Assembly: GCA_003402705.1 (NCBI GenBank)
Contig: QQNF01000025.1
Span: 1 to 49,954 of the forward strand
DNA from: Verrucomicrobiota bacterium
Lineage (GTDB): Bacteria; Verrucomicrobiota; Verrucomicrobiia; Verrucomicrobiales; V1-33
DNA: 49,954 bases
Reading direction: 5' to 3'
Made by a program: the position numbers and the translations under genes. Shown in pieces: positions 1-8,377 of the stretch. Numbering within the stretch: the first letter of the stretch is position 1; the number at the start of each line of letters is the position of its first letter. The notes under the pieces are model-generated. The model saw only the letters and a program-made list of their open reading frames with translations. It was not told the DNA's origin and searched no databases.

Positions 1-1554
1 ACCGTCAGGGTGGTGGGGGCTATCCGCAAAGGCGATCCCCGCTTTTCCGGAGCGATGGCGTTTGATCTGACCCAACATCTCAAGACCGGGATGGTGCGCT
101 ATCAGATCAACGGTCCGGTGACCGCACATTCACCTCAGTTTACCAAGCCCTTCCGCATTGGTGAGGATGCCACGGTGACTTTTCAGTACTTCGACGAAAC
201 TGGCCGAGCGAGGGGTGTTCCGTGGAGAATGCTGGCACGTGAGGTCGACTTCGATCCCTACAGCCTGACTTACAAGAAGGAAGCCGTCGCCACGGTCGGC
301 GTGAAGGAGTTCGTGGAATTGGCTGTCGATGGCATGGTGGACAAGAACGAATGCCTCAACGCCAGCGATGTGAAGCAGGCTTTAACTGTTGATCTGGGCA
401 AGGTGCTGCAGGTGAACCGGGTCGTTCTTCATACCTTCTGGAATCCGGATGAAGGCCGAGCCTATCAATATAATATCGAGTTGTCCGAGGATAACAAGAC
501 ATGGACGACCGCCGCCGATGGGTCTAACAACACCGGCGTGGCCACCGCCAACGGCTATGCCCATACCTTCGACGCGTCCAAGGCCCGCTACCTGCGCGCC
601 ACCGTGCTGGGCAACAACCGTTCCAAGGGCGTGGAGATCGCCGAACTGCGCGCTTACGGCCCCGACCAAAAACCCGGAGTCCAAGGCAGTCCGAGCACCC
701 AAGAAGAACTCAATGCCGAATTACAAGCGGACCTGCAATTCATCGCGCGCTTGGAAAGCGCCAGCATGGCACCCGCGCCTCTTGACGGGCCATGGGACTT
801 GATCAACGAGACGTGGGGCCCCCAATTCAACTGCAAACTGGTCGGCGTGACTGACTTTGGCTGGCAATGCGGCAGTGCGTCGGGCGTGCTGGATATGAAT
901 GGACAAACGCTGAACTGGTCCACTGGCGGTGGCAACGGCACTGCCGTTGGCATCACCCTCATTGGTAAGGGCGGCAGGATCAACTGGGACGGTGGCTATC
1001 AGGGCGGGTGGGTGTCCTATCCCTCCGACCTGCGAGGAGACACACCCAATACCTTCACGGGCGTTTTCCACGTGCGCCATGGCTTCATGCTGCTGCGCAA
1101 GCCCCCCGGAGTTACCGCCCATGCGGGAGATATCGAGATGGGCGGTGCCGACGGCTTGAATGAATCGTTCCTCGCCTGGGACAAGCCGGATCAATTGGCG
1201 GACACGTCCTCGATCATTACGCTGCCACTCGGCAAGGATGTGAAAAACCAGCGCGCCACGCTCCTGCTGCAGGGCCAGTCCGAAACACTCGGGACTCTAA
1301 CGGTTCAAACCGACACCTTCATTGATCTGGGCGGCGGCAAGGATCAAAAGGGCGGCATCAGCTTCGCCGACTCATCCAAGCAAACGTGGGACCTCGCCAA
1401 GGCTCTGACCATCAAGGGCGAGGGAACCGTACGCTTTGGCAAGTCCGCCAATGGCTTGACCCCGACGCAACTCGCCCGGGTTGCCTTCGACACGCCGCAT
1501 GGGAAAGTCCCCGCCAAGATTTCAGACGATGGCACCCTTGCACCTGGGAACTGA
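1..1554 (+). CDS. C-terminal part of secreted discoidin-domain protein (5' truncated by window)
   Basis: The reading frame is open from base 1, so the true start lies outside the window; about 517 residues are visible. The first ~90 residues look like the C-terminal beta-sandwich of chitobiase/hexosaminidase-type enzymes (a 'TKPFRIGEDATVTFQYFD' segment). Residues ~100-222 form an F5/8 type C (discoidin) domain, with 'ASDVKQALTVDLGK' near its start and the 'YLRATVLGN...EIAELRAYG' strands at its end. The rest resembles the beta-helical passenger ends of verrucomicrobial autotransporter-like proteins, finishing 'GLTPTQLARVAFD...DGTLAPGN'. This suggests an exported glycan-binding or glycoside hydrolase protein. 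The catalytic domain, if any, is off-window, so enzyme class cannot be stated. Base composition is balanced, unlike the G-skewed DNA after 12.3 kb. Confidence 0.8.
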   Translation, partial: TVRVVGAIRKGDPRFSGAMAFDLTQHLKTGMVRYQINGPVTAHSPQFTKPFRIGEDATVTFQYFDETGRARGVPWRMLAREVDFDPYSLTYKKEAVATVGVKEFVELAVDGMVDKNECLNASDVKQALTVDLGKVLQVNRVVLHTFWNPDEGRAYQYNIELSEDNKTWTTAADGSNNTGVATANGYAHTFDASKARYLRATVLGNNRSKGVEIAELRAYGPDQKPGVQGSPSTQEELNAELQADLQFIARLESASMAPAPLDGPWDLINETWGPQFNCKLVGVTDFGWQCGSASGVLDMNGQTLNWSTGGGNGTAVGITLIGKGGRINWDGGYQGGWVSYPSDLRGDTPNTFTGVFHVRHGFMLLRKPPGVTAHAGDIEMGGADGLNESFLAWDKPDQLADTSSIITLPLGKDVKNQRATLLLQGQSETLGTLTVQTDTFIDLGGGKDQKGGISFADSSKQTWDLAKALTIKGEGTVRFGKSANGLTPTQLARVAFDTPHGKVPAKISDDGTLAPGN

Positions 1555-1946
1555 GGCTCTTCGCCCCCCGGATGGGGAGTCTTTTTGCCGGATTCGCGAA
1601 TTCTTTGGCCTTCGATTTCCGGGGGGAGGGGCCAGTCTGGGGTTACTGAAACGGCATTTCCCCAACCCGGCGTCGGTCAGGATAACCAGACGCTATATAT
1701 TCCAAACCCCGGCTTCTCGCCTTTGCGACCCGCGATTGCGGGTTGAAACTCAAATGACGCACCGCTGTAGGATAGGTTTGAAGAGAAGGTTCGCCTATGT
1801 GGCCGGCTCTTCCCGCTTCAGTCTCCTGCCTAGTGGTCTGAAGAACGGCAAACAAGCATCGCCCACCAACCGGAAGTTCTCCTTTTCCCCTGTCTCCGGG
1901 ATCCCCACCCCACCCCAACCGCAAATCCGAAGCCGAATCCAAAAAG
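1555..1946. other. Intergenic region, 392 bp
   Basis: No convincing gene. A GC stem followed by a run of T (about 1564-1586) could be a weak terminator for the upstream gene, but its stem is imperfect. A small hairpin with a perfect 6-bp stem and GATT loop lies at 1728-1743. The segment presumably carries the promoter of the PKD-repeat protein; no clear -35/-10 pair was recognised. Confidence 0.5.
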
Positions 1947-4598
1947 ATGAGAATACCAAACTTGATCAGAACCTTCATTGCGACTCCTCTCGCTGCGGTC
2001 GCCGTCTCGGCGTTACTGGCCATCGGCCTGAGCCCCACCGCCGAGGCGGCTGACACACCTGTGTTCAAGGCAGACATCTACAACACGGCCGCGAATGTCC
2101 AGTCGGGTTGGACCGGCCTGCTCCCTACGAACTCTGTAGGACCATGGACGTCCAACTTTCCAAGCGTTGGCGGCAGCGATATCACCGTCGACCTAGCTGC
2201 GGGGGGTGGGAATAGTGGAACGCGCACCCGCGGCCTCCCTACCACCGGAATCGTCAACGGGGTGGATTTGAACATGATGTATCGGGATTTGGTGTTTGCT
2301 GCTGGCGGGTTTGATATCAAACTCACCGGCCTCACTGCCAGCAAGACCTACAAATTCAATATCTACAGTTGGGACCCCCCAGGCGGCAATGCAGCTAATA
2401 TCCAATGGAGATACAGCCTGGCTGGCAATAGAACCAATCCGGTGGACGCCGGTTACGTTTGGCAGCCCAATACCGCAGCGATGACCCCCGCCGCCAACAC
2501 CGGAATTACCCTTGCTCAAAAAGGCACGACCTTGCTTTCGACCACCTTCGTCGCGACCGGCACCTCGGTGAATTTCTTCTCCACTGGCACGGTTGTCGTT
2601 CTCAACGGCTTCGAACTCTCTGAGGTGGTGGCACCCGTTGCGGCCAATGCCGGAGCGGACGAGACGGTCACCCCGAGCGCACCCTCGGTCCAGATCGGCG
2701 GCAGCCCAACCGCCCTTGGCGGCACTGCGCCCTACACTTATCTTTGGTCACCCAGCGGGAGCCTGAATGATGCAACCTTGGCCAATCCCACCGCCACCCT
2801 CAGCAGCCCTGGCACCACCACCTATACCGTGACCGTGACCGACGCCCTGTCCGTGACGTCGACCGACACCATGACCGTGACTTGGCCAGCCTTGGCTGCC
2901 AATGCTGGTGCGGACAAGTCCCTTTCCCCGAGCGCGCCCTCGGCGGTGATTGGCGGCAGCCCGAGTGCCATCGGTGGCACCCCATCCTACACCTACAAAT
3001 GGACTCCGAGCACGGGTCTGAGCAGCGACTCCGTGGCCAACCCCACCGCATCTCCAGCCGTCACCACGGTGTATACCTTGGAGATTACGGATTCGGCATC
3101 CGTCGTTGCGAGCGACACGGTCACTGTCCACTATCCACTGGCGGCCAATGCCGGTCCAGACCGCAGCTTGTCCCCGCTCACTCCTTCGGCTCAGATCGGC
3201 GGCAGCCCGACCGCCGGTGGCGGCACCGGTCCCTTCACCTACAGTTGGTCTCCAGGCACCGACTTGAGTAGCGATACGGTCGCGAATCCCACCGCTAATC
3301 CCACGACCACTAGGACCTATACCGTGACCGTGACCGACACTGCGACGAGCGCGACGGTTCAGGATTCGGTGACCGTCACCTACACCGTGCCCAACCCGAA
3401 CCTGGTGAGCGTCGACTTCAAGCAGGGTAGCGGGACCACCTGTGCAGGCGACACCGCCCTGACGGGCACCACCATGAAAAACGCGGTTGGCAATACGTTT
3501 ACCGGCCAACTCGGCAACTGGAACGCCCTGAACATAGGGACCTACAATCAGAACAGTGCCATCAGCGGGTTCCTAACTAATGGCGGCGGTTTGGCCACGG
3601 CCGTCAAACTGGCTCTGGGACGCGCCACCGGGCTGGACAGTACCGCCGCAGGAGGTTGGCGCTGCTCGCCGAATGAAGGCGCGCTCGGCGGCCCCGATCA
3701 ACTGCGGTCGGAAAGCGCCTATCTCTATTATCCCGCTTTGACTGTCGATCATTATGCCTGGGCGTTGACTGGCCTGACCCCGAATGCCGACTACCGGCTG
3801 ACCCTGTTTGGCAGCGGCAGCAACACATTCACCAACATTGCGAACAGTGTGGCAGGTGTGGCGGATGCGGAAGGCGACTGGAATTGGGCCAGCATCCAAG
3901 CCGACGCGAACGGTGTGATTGCAGGCACATTGTTGACAACCGGCAACAACCAGACCTTCGGCCTGTACGGCGTCCAAATTGAAGGCACCATGCCCTTGCT
4001 GCCCGCCTTGGTGGCCAACGCCGGTGCGGATCAGACCTACACAGATACCCCAGTGTCGATCGGTGGCAGCCCAACCGCGAGTGGCGGTGCAGACTCCGGC
4101 TACACCTACAGTTGGTCCCCATCCACCGGTCTGAGTAGCGCCACCGCCGCCAATCCCACCGCCGCTCCAGCCGCCACTACGACCTACACCGTGACTGTCA
4201 GCGACGGCGTGAGCACGGCGGCGACCGACTCGGTAATCGTGACTGTCGGTGCGGCTACCACTCCCTATCAGACGTGGGCTGACGCCAACGCGGGCGGCGG
4301 GACGGCGGGCGAAGACTTTAACAATGACGGAGTCCAGAACGGCATCGCCTACTTCATGGGCATGAATGGTCTCGCTACCCATCCGGGCGTGGTCGGCGGT
4401 TCGGTCACCTGGCCCTATGTCAATGCCGTCTCTTCTTACAAGGTGCAGACCTCCGATGATCTGTCGCCTTCGGGGTGGACCGATGTGCTCCCGGGCGATC
4501 CTAGGCTCCGCGACACCGGTGTTGGCGGATCGGTCACCTATGACCTGCTGCCTCCCGGACCGGGCCGTCTCTTTGTCCGTATGGTGGTCACTCCCTGA
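1947..4598 (+). CDS. Secreted protein with four PKD-like repeats
   Basis: 883 residues. A signal peptide is clear (hydrophobic 'AAVAVSALLAIGL', cleavage near 'AEAA-DTP'). Residues ~36-230 form a jelly-roll-like domain. Three ~83-residue PKD/Ig-like repeats follow (about 233-480), each starting 'AANAG.D' and containing 'IGGSPTA.GG', a 'Y.WSP..GL' core and 'TTYTVTVTD'. A unique domain (~485-690) has a second jelly-roll look, then comes a fourth repeat (~690-770). The tail has 'EDFNNDGVQNGIAYFMG' and 'YKVQTSDDL..GWTDV', the arrangement seen at the C-terminus of many verrucomicrobial exported proteins ('DPDGDG.xNLLEYA' type). It is probably a surface or extracellular carbohydrate-binding or adhesive protein. 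No catalytic motif is visible. A strong terminator follows 16 bp after the stop. Confidence 0.85.
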   Translation: MRIPNLIRTFIATPLAAVAVSALLAIGLSPTAEAADTPVFKADIYNTAANVQSGWTGLLPTNSVGPWTSNFPSVGGSDITVDLAAGGGNSGTRTRGLPTTGIVNGVDLNMMYRDLVFAAGGFDIKLTGLTASKTYKFNIYSWDPPGGNAANIQWRYSLAGNRTNPVDAGYVWQPNTAAMTPAANTGITLAQKGTTLLSTTFVATGTSVNFFSTGTVVVLNGFELSEVVAPVAANAGADETVTPSAPSVQIGGSPTALGGTAPYTYLWSPSGSLNDATLANPTATLSSPGTTTYTVTVTDALSVTSTDTMTVTWPALAANAGADKSLSPSAPSAVIGGSPSAIGGTPSYTYKWTPSTGLSSDSVANPTASPAVTTVYTLEITDSASVVASDTVTVHYPLAANAGPDRSLSPLTPSAQIGGSPTAGGGTGPFTYSWSPGTDLSSDTVANPTANPTTTRTYTVTVTDTATSATVQDSVTVTYTVPNPNLVSVDFKQGSGTTCAGDTALTGTTMKNAVGNTFTGQLGNWNALNIGTYNQNSAISGFLTNGGGLATAVKLALGRATGLDSTAAGGWRCSPNEGALGGPDQLRSESAYLYYPALTVDHYAWALTGLTPNADYRLTLFGSGSNTFTNIANSVAGVADAEGDWNWASIQADANGVIAGTLLTTGNNQTFGLYGVQIEGTMPLLPALVANAGADQTYTDTPVSIGGSPTASGGADSGYTYSWSPSTGLSSATAANPTAAPAATTTYTVTVSDGVSTAATDSVIVTVGAATTPYQTWADANAGGGTAGEDFNNDGVQNGIAYFMGMNGLATHPGVVGGSVTWPYVNAVSSYKVQTSDDLSPSGWTDVLPGDPRLRDTGVGGSVTYDLLPPGPGRLFVRMVVTP

Positions 4599-4613
4599 CG
4601 ACAATGATGCTGA

Positions 4614-4645
4614 GACCGGAGGGCGGTATCGTCCTCCGGTCTTTA
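4614..4645 (+). terminator. Rho-independent terminator of the PKD-repeat gene
   Basis: Perfect 9-bp stem (4614-4622 paired with 4633-4641, GACCGGAGG/CCTCCGGTC), 10-base loop, followed by TTTAT. It sits just after the stop at 4598. Confidence 0.8.
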
Positions 4646-5272
4646 TCTGGCCTAACGGTTTCAGCAGTCGTGCGGCTGATGCCATGAGGAGTCACGACGT
4701 CGCCAAGCTGCACGGCCCCCTCCGGACTTGTCTTGCTCGTGCTGGACGTCCTGATCATTCGTCTTTTCTGGCGGGTGATGGATGGACGGACCGGTGGTTC
4801 AGGCGTTGCATCACCCGCAGTGGAACCGTCGGTGCAGTCAGGCTGGAAAGGCTGGGATGTGTGGGTGGCATTGGATTCTGCTTGGCGGTTTGCAGCCCGG
4901 TGGCTGCGCCAATTGGCGGAGGGGCCATTGCTGAACCGGTCCCTGTTTGCCGGTGCCGGAGTTGGTTCGAATGGCGTGCTTCCTGTCGCACTGGTCACGA
5001 CCATTCTCCTGGCGGGTGCCCTATTCCGGAGCCCGCAGGGAGGGCCCACCAGGTTGGGGCGGGCGAATCAAACCTTCGAAGCATCTTCCTCAAAGTGCAT
5101 TTGGAAATGCGATGCCCTGCGCCATCAACTGTCACCGAACTGGAGCAATACCTCATGCGTGCACGGATCGAGATCGAGGCAAGCGGCAGGCTTTGGAATC
5201 AATCCATCCAGCGGTCCCAATCTTTCCGCCGGTTCCGGAATTCGGCCAGCGCGACTGCGTGCTGCTGCCGGT
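4646..5272. other. Gene-poor interval with a possible broken small gene
   Basis: Open frames here are overlapping and lack a consistent codon pattern; none is called as a gene. The exception is 5107-5279, listed separately. The interval lies between the terminator at 4614-4645 and the 3' end of the leftward metK-like operon, where island junctions would be expected. No inverted repeats or att-like duplications were recognised. Confidence 0.4.
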
Positions 5273-5279
5273 TCATTGA
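5107..5279 (+). pseudogene. Possible frameshifted remnant of a small gene
   Basis: From an ATG at 5107 one frame reads a protein-like stretch ('TELEQYLMRARIEIEASGRL'). The next frame over then reads 'RQALESIHPAVPIFPPVPEF' and ends at a TGA at 5277-5279. Each half looks like real protein and neither frame is convincing throughout, so a single-base shift near 5180-5195 in an old gene of ~55 codons is a reasonable reading. It overlaps the end of the convergent metK-like gene by 7 bp. No family recognised. Confidence 0.25.
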
Positions 5280-6394
5280 TGGCCGGGGCAATGGATCGGA
5301 TTGTTCCAGTGGTGGTGGAGGTCAAAGAAGTGATCGCCCCGACCGGATTCGCGCAGGCAGCGCCATGCGCCCCGGGTGACTTCGGTGATGCTTGAAAAAT
5401 CAAACCGGACTTCCTGGGGCGGTCGCCCTCCGTCGGAGAACGACCATGCGACGTCGAGCGGCTCCGCAAGGCCTGGCGCGTAGGTGAGGCGGACATGGGC
5501 ATCCTTCGCGCCCTGATGCACGGCCTCGACGCAGGCCTGGCGGGCGGCGCAGGCAGCCGCGCGGTCGATGTGGGTCAGGTCCTTGCCGCTGAGGGCTCCT
5601 CCGCCGATGGAAACGCGGGGGCCATAATAATCTGCGACGAGTTTCCGGCCGGTTTGGCCGTTGTCACTGTTGGAGCCGCCATCGAAGAAGGGCCCGTTAG
5701 GATTCACGAGCAGGCGGGCGGATCGGCGGTCGAAAGCCCAGCGTGCATCGGCTTCGGCGACGGTGCGCAGGGTCTCGAGGAGCACAGCCGCGACCCCGCC
5801 CTGAAAGTCGAGGAAGGAGGGTCCGCGCTTCTGCTGAAGGGTTACGAGGATCGTGTTGACCTGCCACCGAGCGGCGGTCCCGCGAACCGCCGGCGTTTCT
5901 GCAAGATGGACAATGAGCTTGCCGTCCGGCCCGTGGCCTTCGAGGGGCCCGCCGAAGGCGCAGGCTGCATCGAGAGCCTTGCGCAGGGTGTGGGCAAGGA
6001 AGTGTTCGGGGCTCAGATAGCAGGTGGCCCGGTCGTAGCCGGCCCATCCCGTGACTACCGCCTGATCATTGATGTGCCGGGTCCATTCCCGGGGATCCCG
6101 GACCTGGCGGCAGATGTGATCGTGCACCTGATAGCGGTTGGCATCGATGGAGTTTCCGGGCGTATAGCCGATTTCCTGGCCAACTGTGCGGACGACATCG
6201 GCGAAGACGGTTTCCAGGGGTTCCCGGGTCACGGTGGCCCCTGTTAGGAAGACCTGGTCCGACCATGCGGCGACCTCGATCTGACCATAGGCCTCCGGGT
6301 CCAGCAGGCAGGCATGATAGAGGATGCGGTCGGCGACCTGGTCGCAGAATTTGTCAGGGTGGCCTTGCAGGACGGCTTCGCTGGTGCGGATCAT
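5273..6394 (-). CDS. Divergent S-adenosylmethionine synthetase homologue
   Basis: 373 residues, close to the usual ~385-400 of MetK. It keeps the 'GHPDK' ATP motif (11-15), a 'NPNGPF' segment (231-236) corresponding to 'NPSGRF', the 'TGRKL..D.YG' segment (248-258) and the phosphate-binding 'GGGALSGKD' (264-272), followed by the 'DRAAACAAR' helix. The canonical 'GAGDQG' loop is replaced by 'GWAGYDRAT' (116-124). The family reaction is ATP plus methionine to AdoMet, PPi and Pi. Whether this copy is active or uses another substrate is unknown. It is last in a leftward operon; its ATG overlaps the stop of the VWA gene (ATGA at 6391-6394). A housekeeping metK is expected elsewhere in the genome, so the symbol is withheld. 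Confidence 0.85.
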   Translation of the reverse strand: MIRTSEAVLQGHPDKFCDQVADRILYHACLLDPEAYGQIEVAAWSDQVFLTGATVTREPLETVFADVVRTVGQEIGYTPGNSIDANRYQVHDHICRQVRDPREWTRHINDQAVVTGWAGYDRATCYLSPEHFLAHTLRKALDAACAFGGPLEGHGPDGKLIVHLAETPAVRGTAARWQVNTILVTLQQKRGPSFLDFQGGVAAVLLETLRTVAEADARWAFDRRSARLLVNPNGPFFDGGSNSDNGQTGRKLVADYYGPRVSIGGGALSGKDLTHIDRAAACAARQACVEAVHQGAKDAHVRLTYAPGLAEPLDVAWSFSDGGRPPQEVRFDFSSITEVTRGAWRCLRESGRGDHFFDLHHHWNNPIHCPGHQ

Positions 6395-7803
6395 GATGAC
6401 TTGGGGTTGATGTTCGGGAGGATGGTCCGGGGGATGCCGTGGAGGTCGAAGGGCGCTGACGTCCCGTGAGCCGAAACGAGGACATGGAGGGTTTCTCCGC
6501 TGGCCTTGAGTTGACGGAGCAGGCGGACGCTCGGCTTTTCGATATAGCCGTCCGTGACGATGAGCGACTTTTGAGGCCGGTGTTTGAGGATGTGCTCAAG
6601 GACGACATTGAAGCGGGTGCCTCCGGTGGTTTTGGTGACCAGTTTTCCGCTGATAAGATTGGCAGGGGTCACTTCGTTGGAAAAGGCATGGAAGGGCGAC
6701 TGGATCCACCGGCGCAGCCGCCAGAGCAGACCGGTCAGCAACTCGAGTTCCGGATTCATGGAGCCACTGACGTCTAGATAAATGCTGGCCAGTCCGCGCG
6801 GGCGATGGCTGGCGGCGTGCCATTGGAAGTCTGGAACCAGCGGGTTCCACAGCGAGCGCAGGGCGGCGCGGCGGTCACTGGCGTTGGCCGCTGGCAGATG
6901 GAAGGAAACCTGTCCGTCCAGCACTGGACGGCTTTGGGAACGGGGGACGAGGAGTTTCTGCAGGATCCGCGCCGTTTCTGCGCACCATTTCCGCGAGGGA
7001 TCGGCCACGCTCCATGCCGCCTGATAGGGTTCCGGTCCTGCAGCGTGCTCCCCGGGGTGGCGGAAAATGCCGCTCCCGTCGAGTTGCTGGAAGAGCCGGT
7101 CAAGCCGCTCCCGATTGGCCGGGTGCATGGGGCCTTCCTCCCGGTGGTTGCCCATCAGGATGATCCCGCCCGGGATAACAAGTTTAAGGGCATCGAAAGT
7201 GTCGAGCACATCATCGGCCAGCACCGTTCCGTTGGCCAGCCCGCTGCGGAGCAGGTGAATCCTCGAACGGTGGTCAAGTTGGAGAGCGAAGTTTGTCAGG
7301 TCGTGGGGGCTGGACAGCTTTCGCGACCGGTGTGCCGCGGCCGCGGGGTTTCGGGGCCGAAGGTCGCCCGGGGCGTCCGGTCGCAGGAGCCAAAGCGGGC
7401 AGGCATCACCGGCTGGCGTGTAATACCGTCGGAAGAAATCTCCGGCGGCTACCCCCAGCTCACGCTGCACGATGTGGTTGATCACCGCATCGAGGGCGAG
7501 GTTGGTCGCCGCGTCCATCTTTTTGAAGAGCTTTGTGTGGCCTAGCAGCACGTGGAGGAACTCATGGAGCAGCACGGCCCGCAGGTCATCTTCGGTCCGG
7601 AGATGCTCGGCGACGAATTCCGGATTGATGAGGAGGCGCGGCGGATCATCGCCGAGGGACATGGCCAGGGTCGGAATTTCCGTCGTGTACACGAGGCGGG
7701 CGATTGATAGAATCGCCGCGCAGGCCAGCGGATTGTCCTCCACGAAGTCCGCGAGCACGACTTCGATATGGCGGCGGTCGAACGGGGTGTCAGTCATCGT
7801 CAT
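6391..7803 (-). CDS. DUF2201-type metallopeptidase-like protein with C-terminal VWA domain
   Basis: 470 residues. The N-terminal half carries an 'LLHEFLHVLLGH' zinc motif (H80, E81, H84, with H89 following), typical of the DUF2201 putative metallopeptidase N-domain. The C-terminal ~130 residues form a VWA-like domain with MIDAS sequence 'DVSGS' (344-348), a 'TGGTRFN' threonine and 'IVTDG' aspartate. This protein family is routinely encoded beside a MoxR AAA+ ATPase, as here, and the two are thought to act together as a metal-dependent chaperone or effector pair. The zinc site looks intact. Its start overlaps the upstream 195-aa gene by about 8-14 bp depending on which of two Mets (codon 1 or 3) is used. 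Confidence 0.88.
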   Translation of the reverse strand: MTMTDTPFDRRHIEVVLADFVEDNPLACAAILSIARLVYTTEIPTLAMSLGDDPPRLLINPEFVAEHLRTEDDLRAVLLHEFLHVLLGHTKLFKKMDAATNLALDAVINHIVQRELGVAAGDFFRRYYTPAGDACPLWLLRPDAPGDLRPRNPAAAAHRSRKLSSPHDLTNFALQLDHRSRIHLLRSGLANGTVLADDVLDTFDALKLVIPGGIILMGNHREEGPMHPANRERLDRLFQQLDGSGIFRHPGEHAAGPEPYQAAWSVADPSRKWCAETARILQKLLVPRSQSRPVLDGQVSFHLPAANASDRRAALRSLWNPLVPDFQWHAASHRPRGLASIYLDVSGSMNPELELLTGLLWRLRRWIQSPFHAFSNEVTPANLISGKLVTKTTGGTRFNVVLEHILKHRPQKSLIVTDGYIEKPSVRLLRQLKASGETLHVLVSAHGTSAPFDLHGIPRTILPNINPKSS

Positions 7804-8377
7804 GGCGGGCGAAGGTTGCGGGGTCGCAGAGGACGAGACGCACTGAGCGCGCGAGTCTCCGCTCGGACCAGATCAACGGGCGGTCAGGACTGAAAAGACG
7901 CCCGCTGCACCTGCCGAGCACGAGGGCTGTGCGCAGGAGCGGGACTGGGTCCTCCCCGGAGCCATCAAGCTCCGGGCCGGGAGGTGAGTCCACCACGAGG
8001 GCGATGCTGGAGGGAAGCTGCGGCGCATGGGCCTCCCACGCCTCTTCCGGAGTGAGAAATCCGGCGCGGTTCAGCAGGGCGATGGCGAACTCGCGGAGTG
8101 AAGTGGCCGCGGGCAGCCGGGGCAGGCGATAGGTTCCCTGCGACTTCAGTCCAAGGATTTCCGATCCGTCACTCAGCATCCGGCTCACGACGGCGGTGGA
8201 CACGATCCGGGAGCGCGGACCGCCCGTGTTGGCATGCCGCAGGGGATCGTTGTTCCGCGTGCCGCCACTCCCGGGATTCCGGTAGCCGCTAGTTCCGGTC
8301 AGGGCGCCGGCCGGCTCGGGAAAGCAGCCTTGGATCACCGCCGCGAGGAACCGGGCAATAAGGGTCAGGATGGTCAT
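7790..8377 (-). CDS. Conserved-position hypothetical protein of the MoxR–VWA operon
   Basis: 195 residues from an ATG that overlaps the AAA gene's TGA (ATGA at 8374-8377). A longer in-frame start exists upstream but would lie inside the AAA gene and reads as low-complexity R/P sequence. A short hydrophobic N-terminus ('LTLIARFLAAVIQGCF') precedes a G/N/R-rich linker (~25-60). A folded-looking region follows, with 'TSLREFAIALLNRAGFLTPEE' helices and a C-terminal 'RLVLCDPATFARHDD'. No family recognised. Its place between the ATPase and the VWA protein, with overlapping ends on both sides, suggests it is part of the same complex. Confidence 0.7.
   Translation of the reverse strand: MTILTLIARFLAAVIQGCFPEPAGALTGTSGYRNPGSGGTRNNDPLRHANTGGPRSRIVSTAVVSRMLSDGSEILGLKSQGTYRLPRLPAATSLREFAIALLNRAGFLTPEEAWEAHAPQLPSSIALVVDSPPGPELDGSGEDPVPLLRTALVLGRCSGRLFSPDRPLIWSERRLARSVRLVLCDPATFARHDDD

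Noticed and set aside
4733..5395. 220-codon + frame before the metK-like gene
   Set aside because: No consistent protein character, overlaps the metK-like 3' end antisense, and part of it competes with two other frames.
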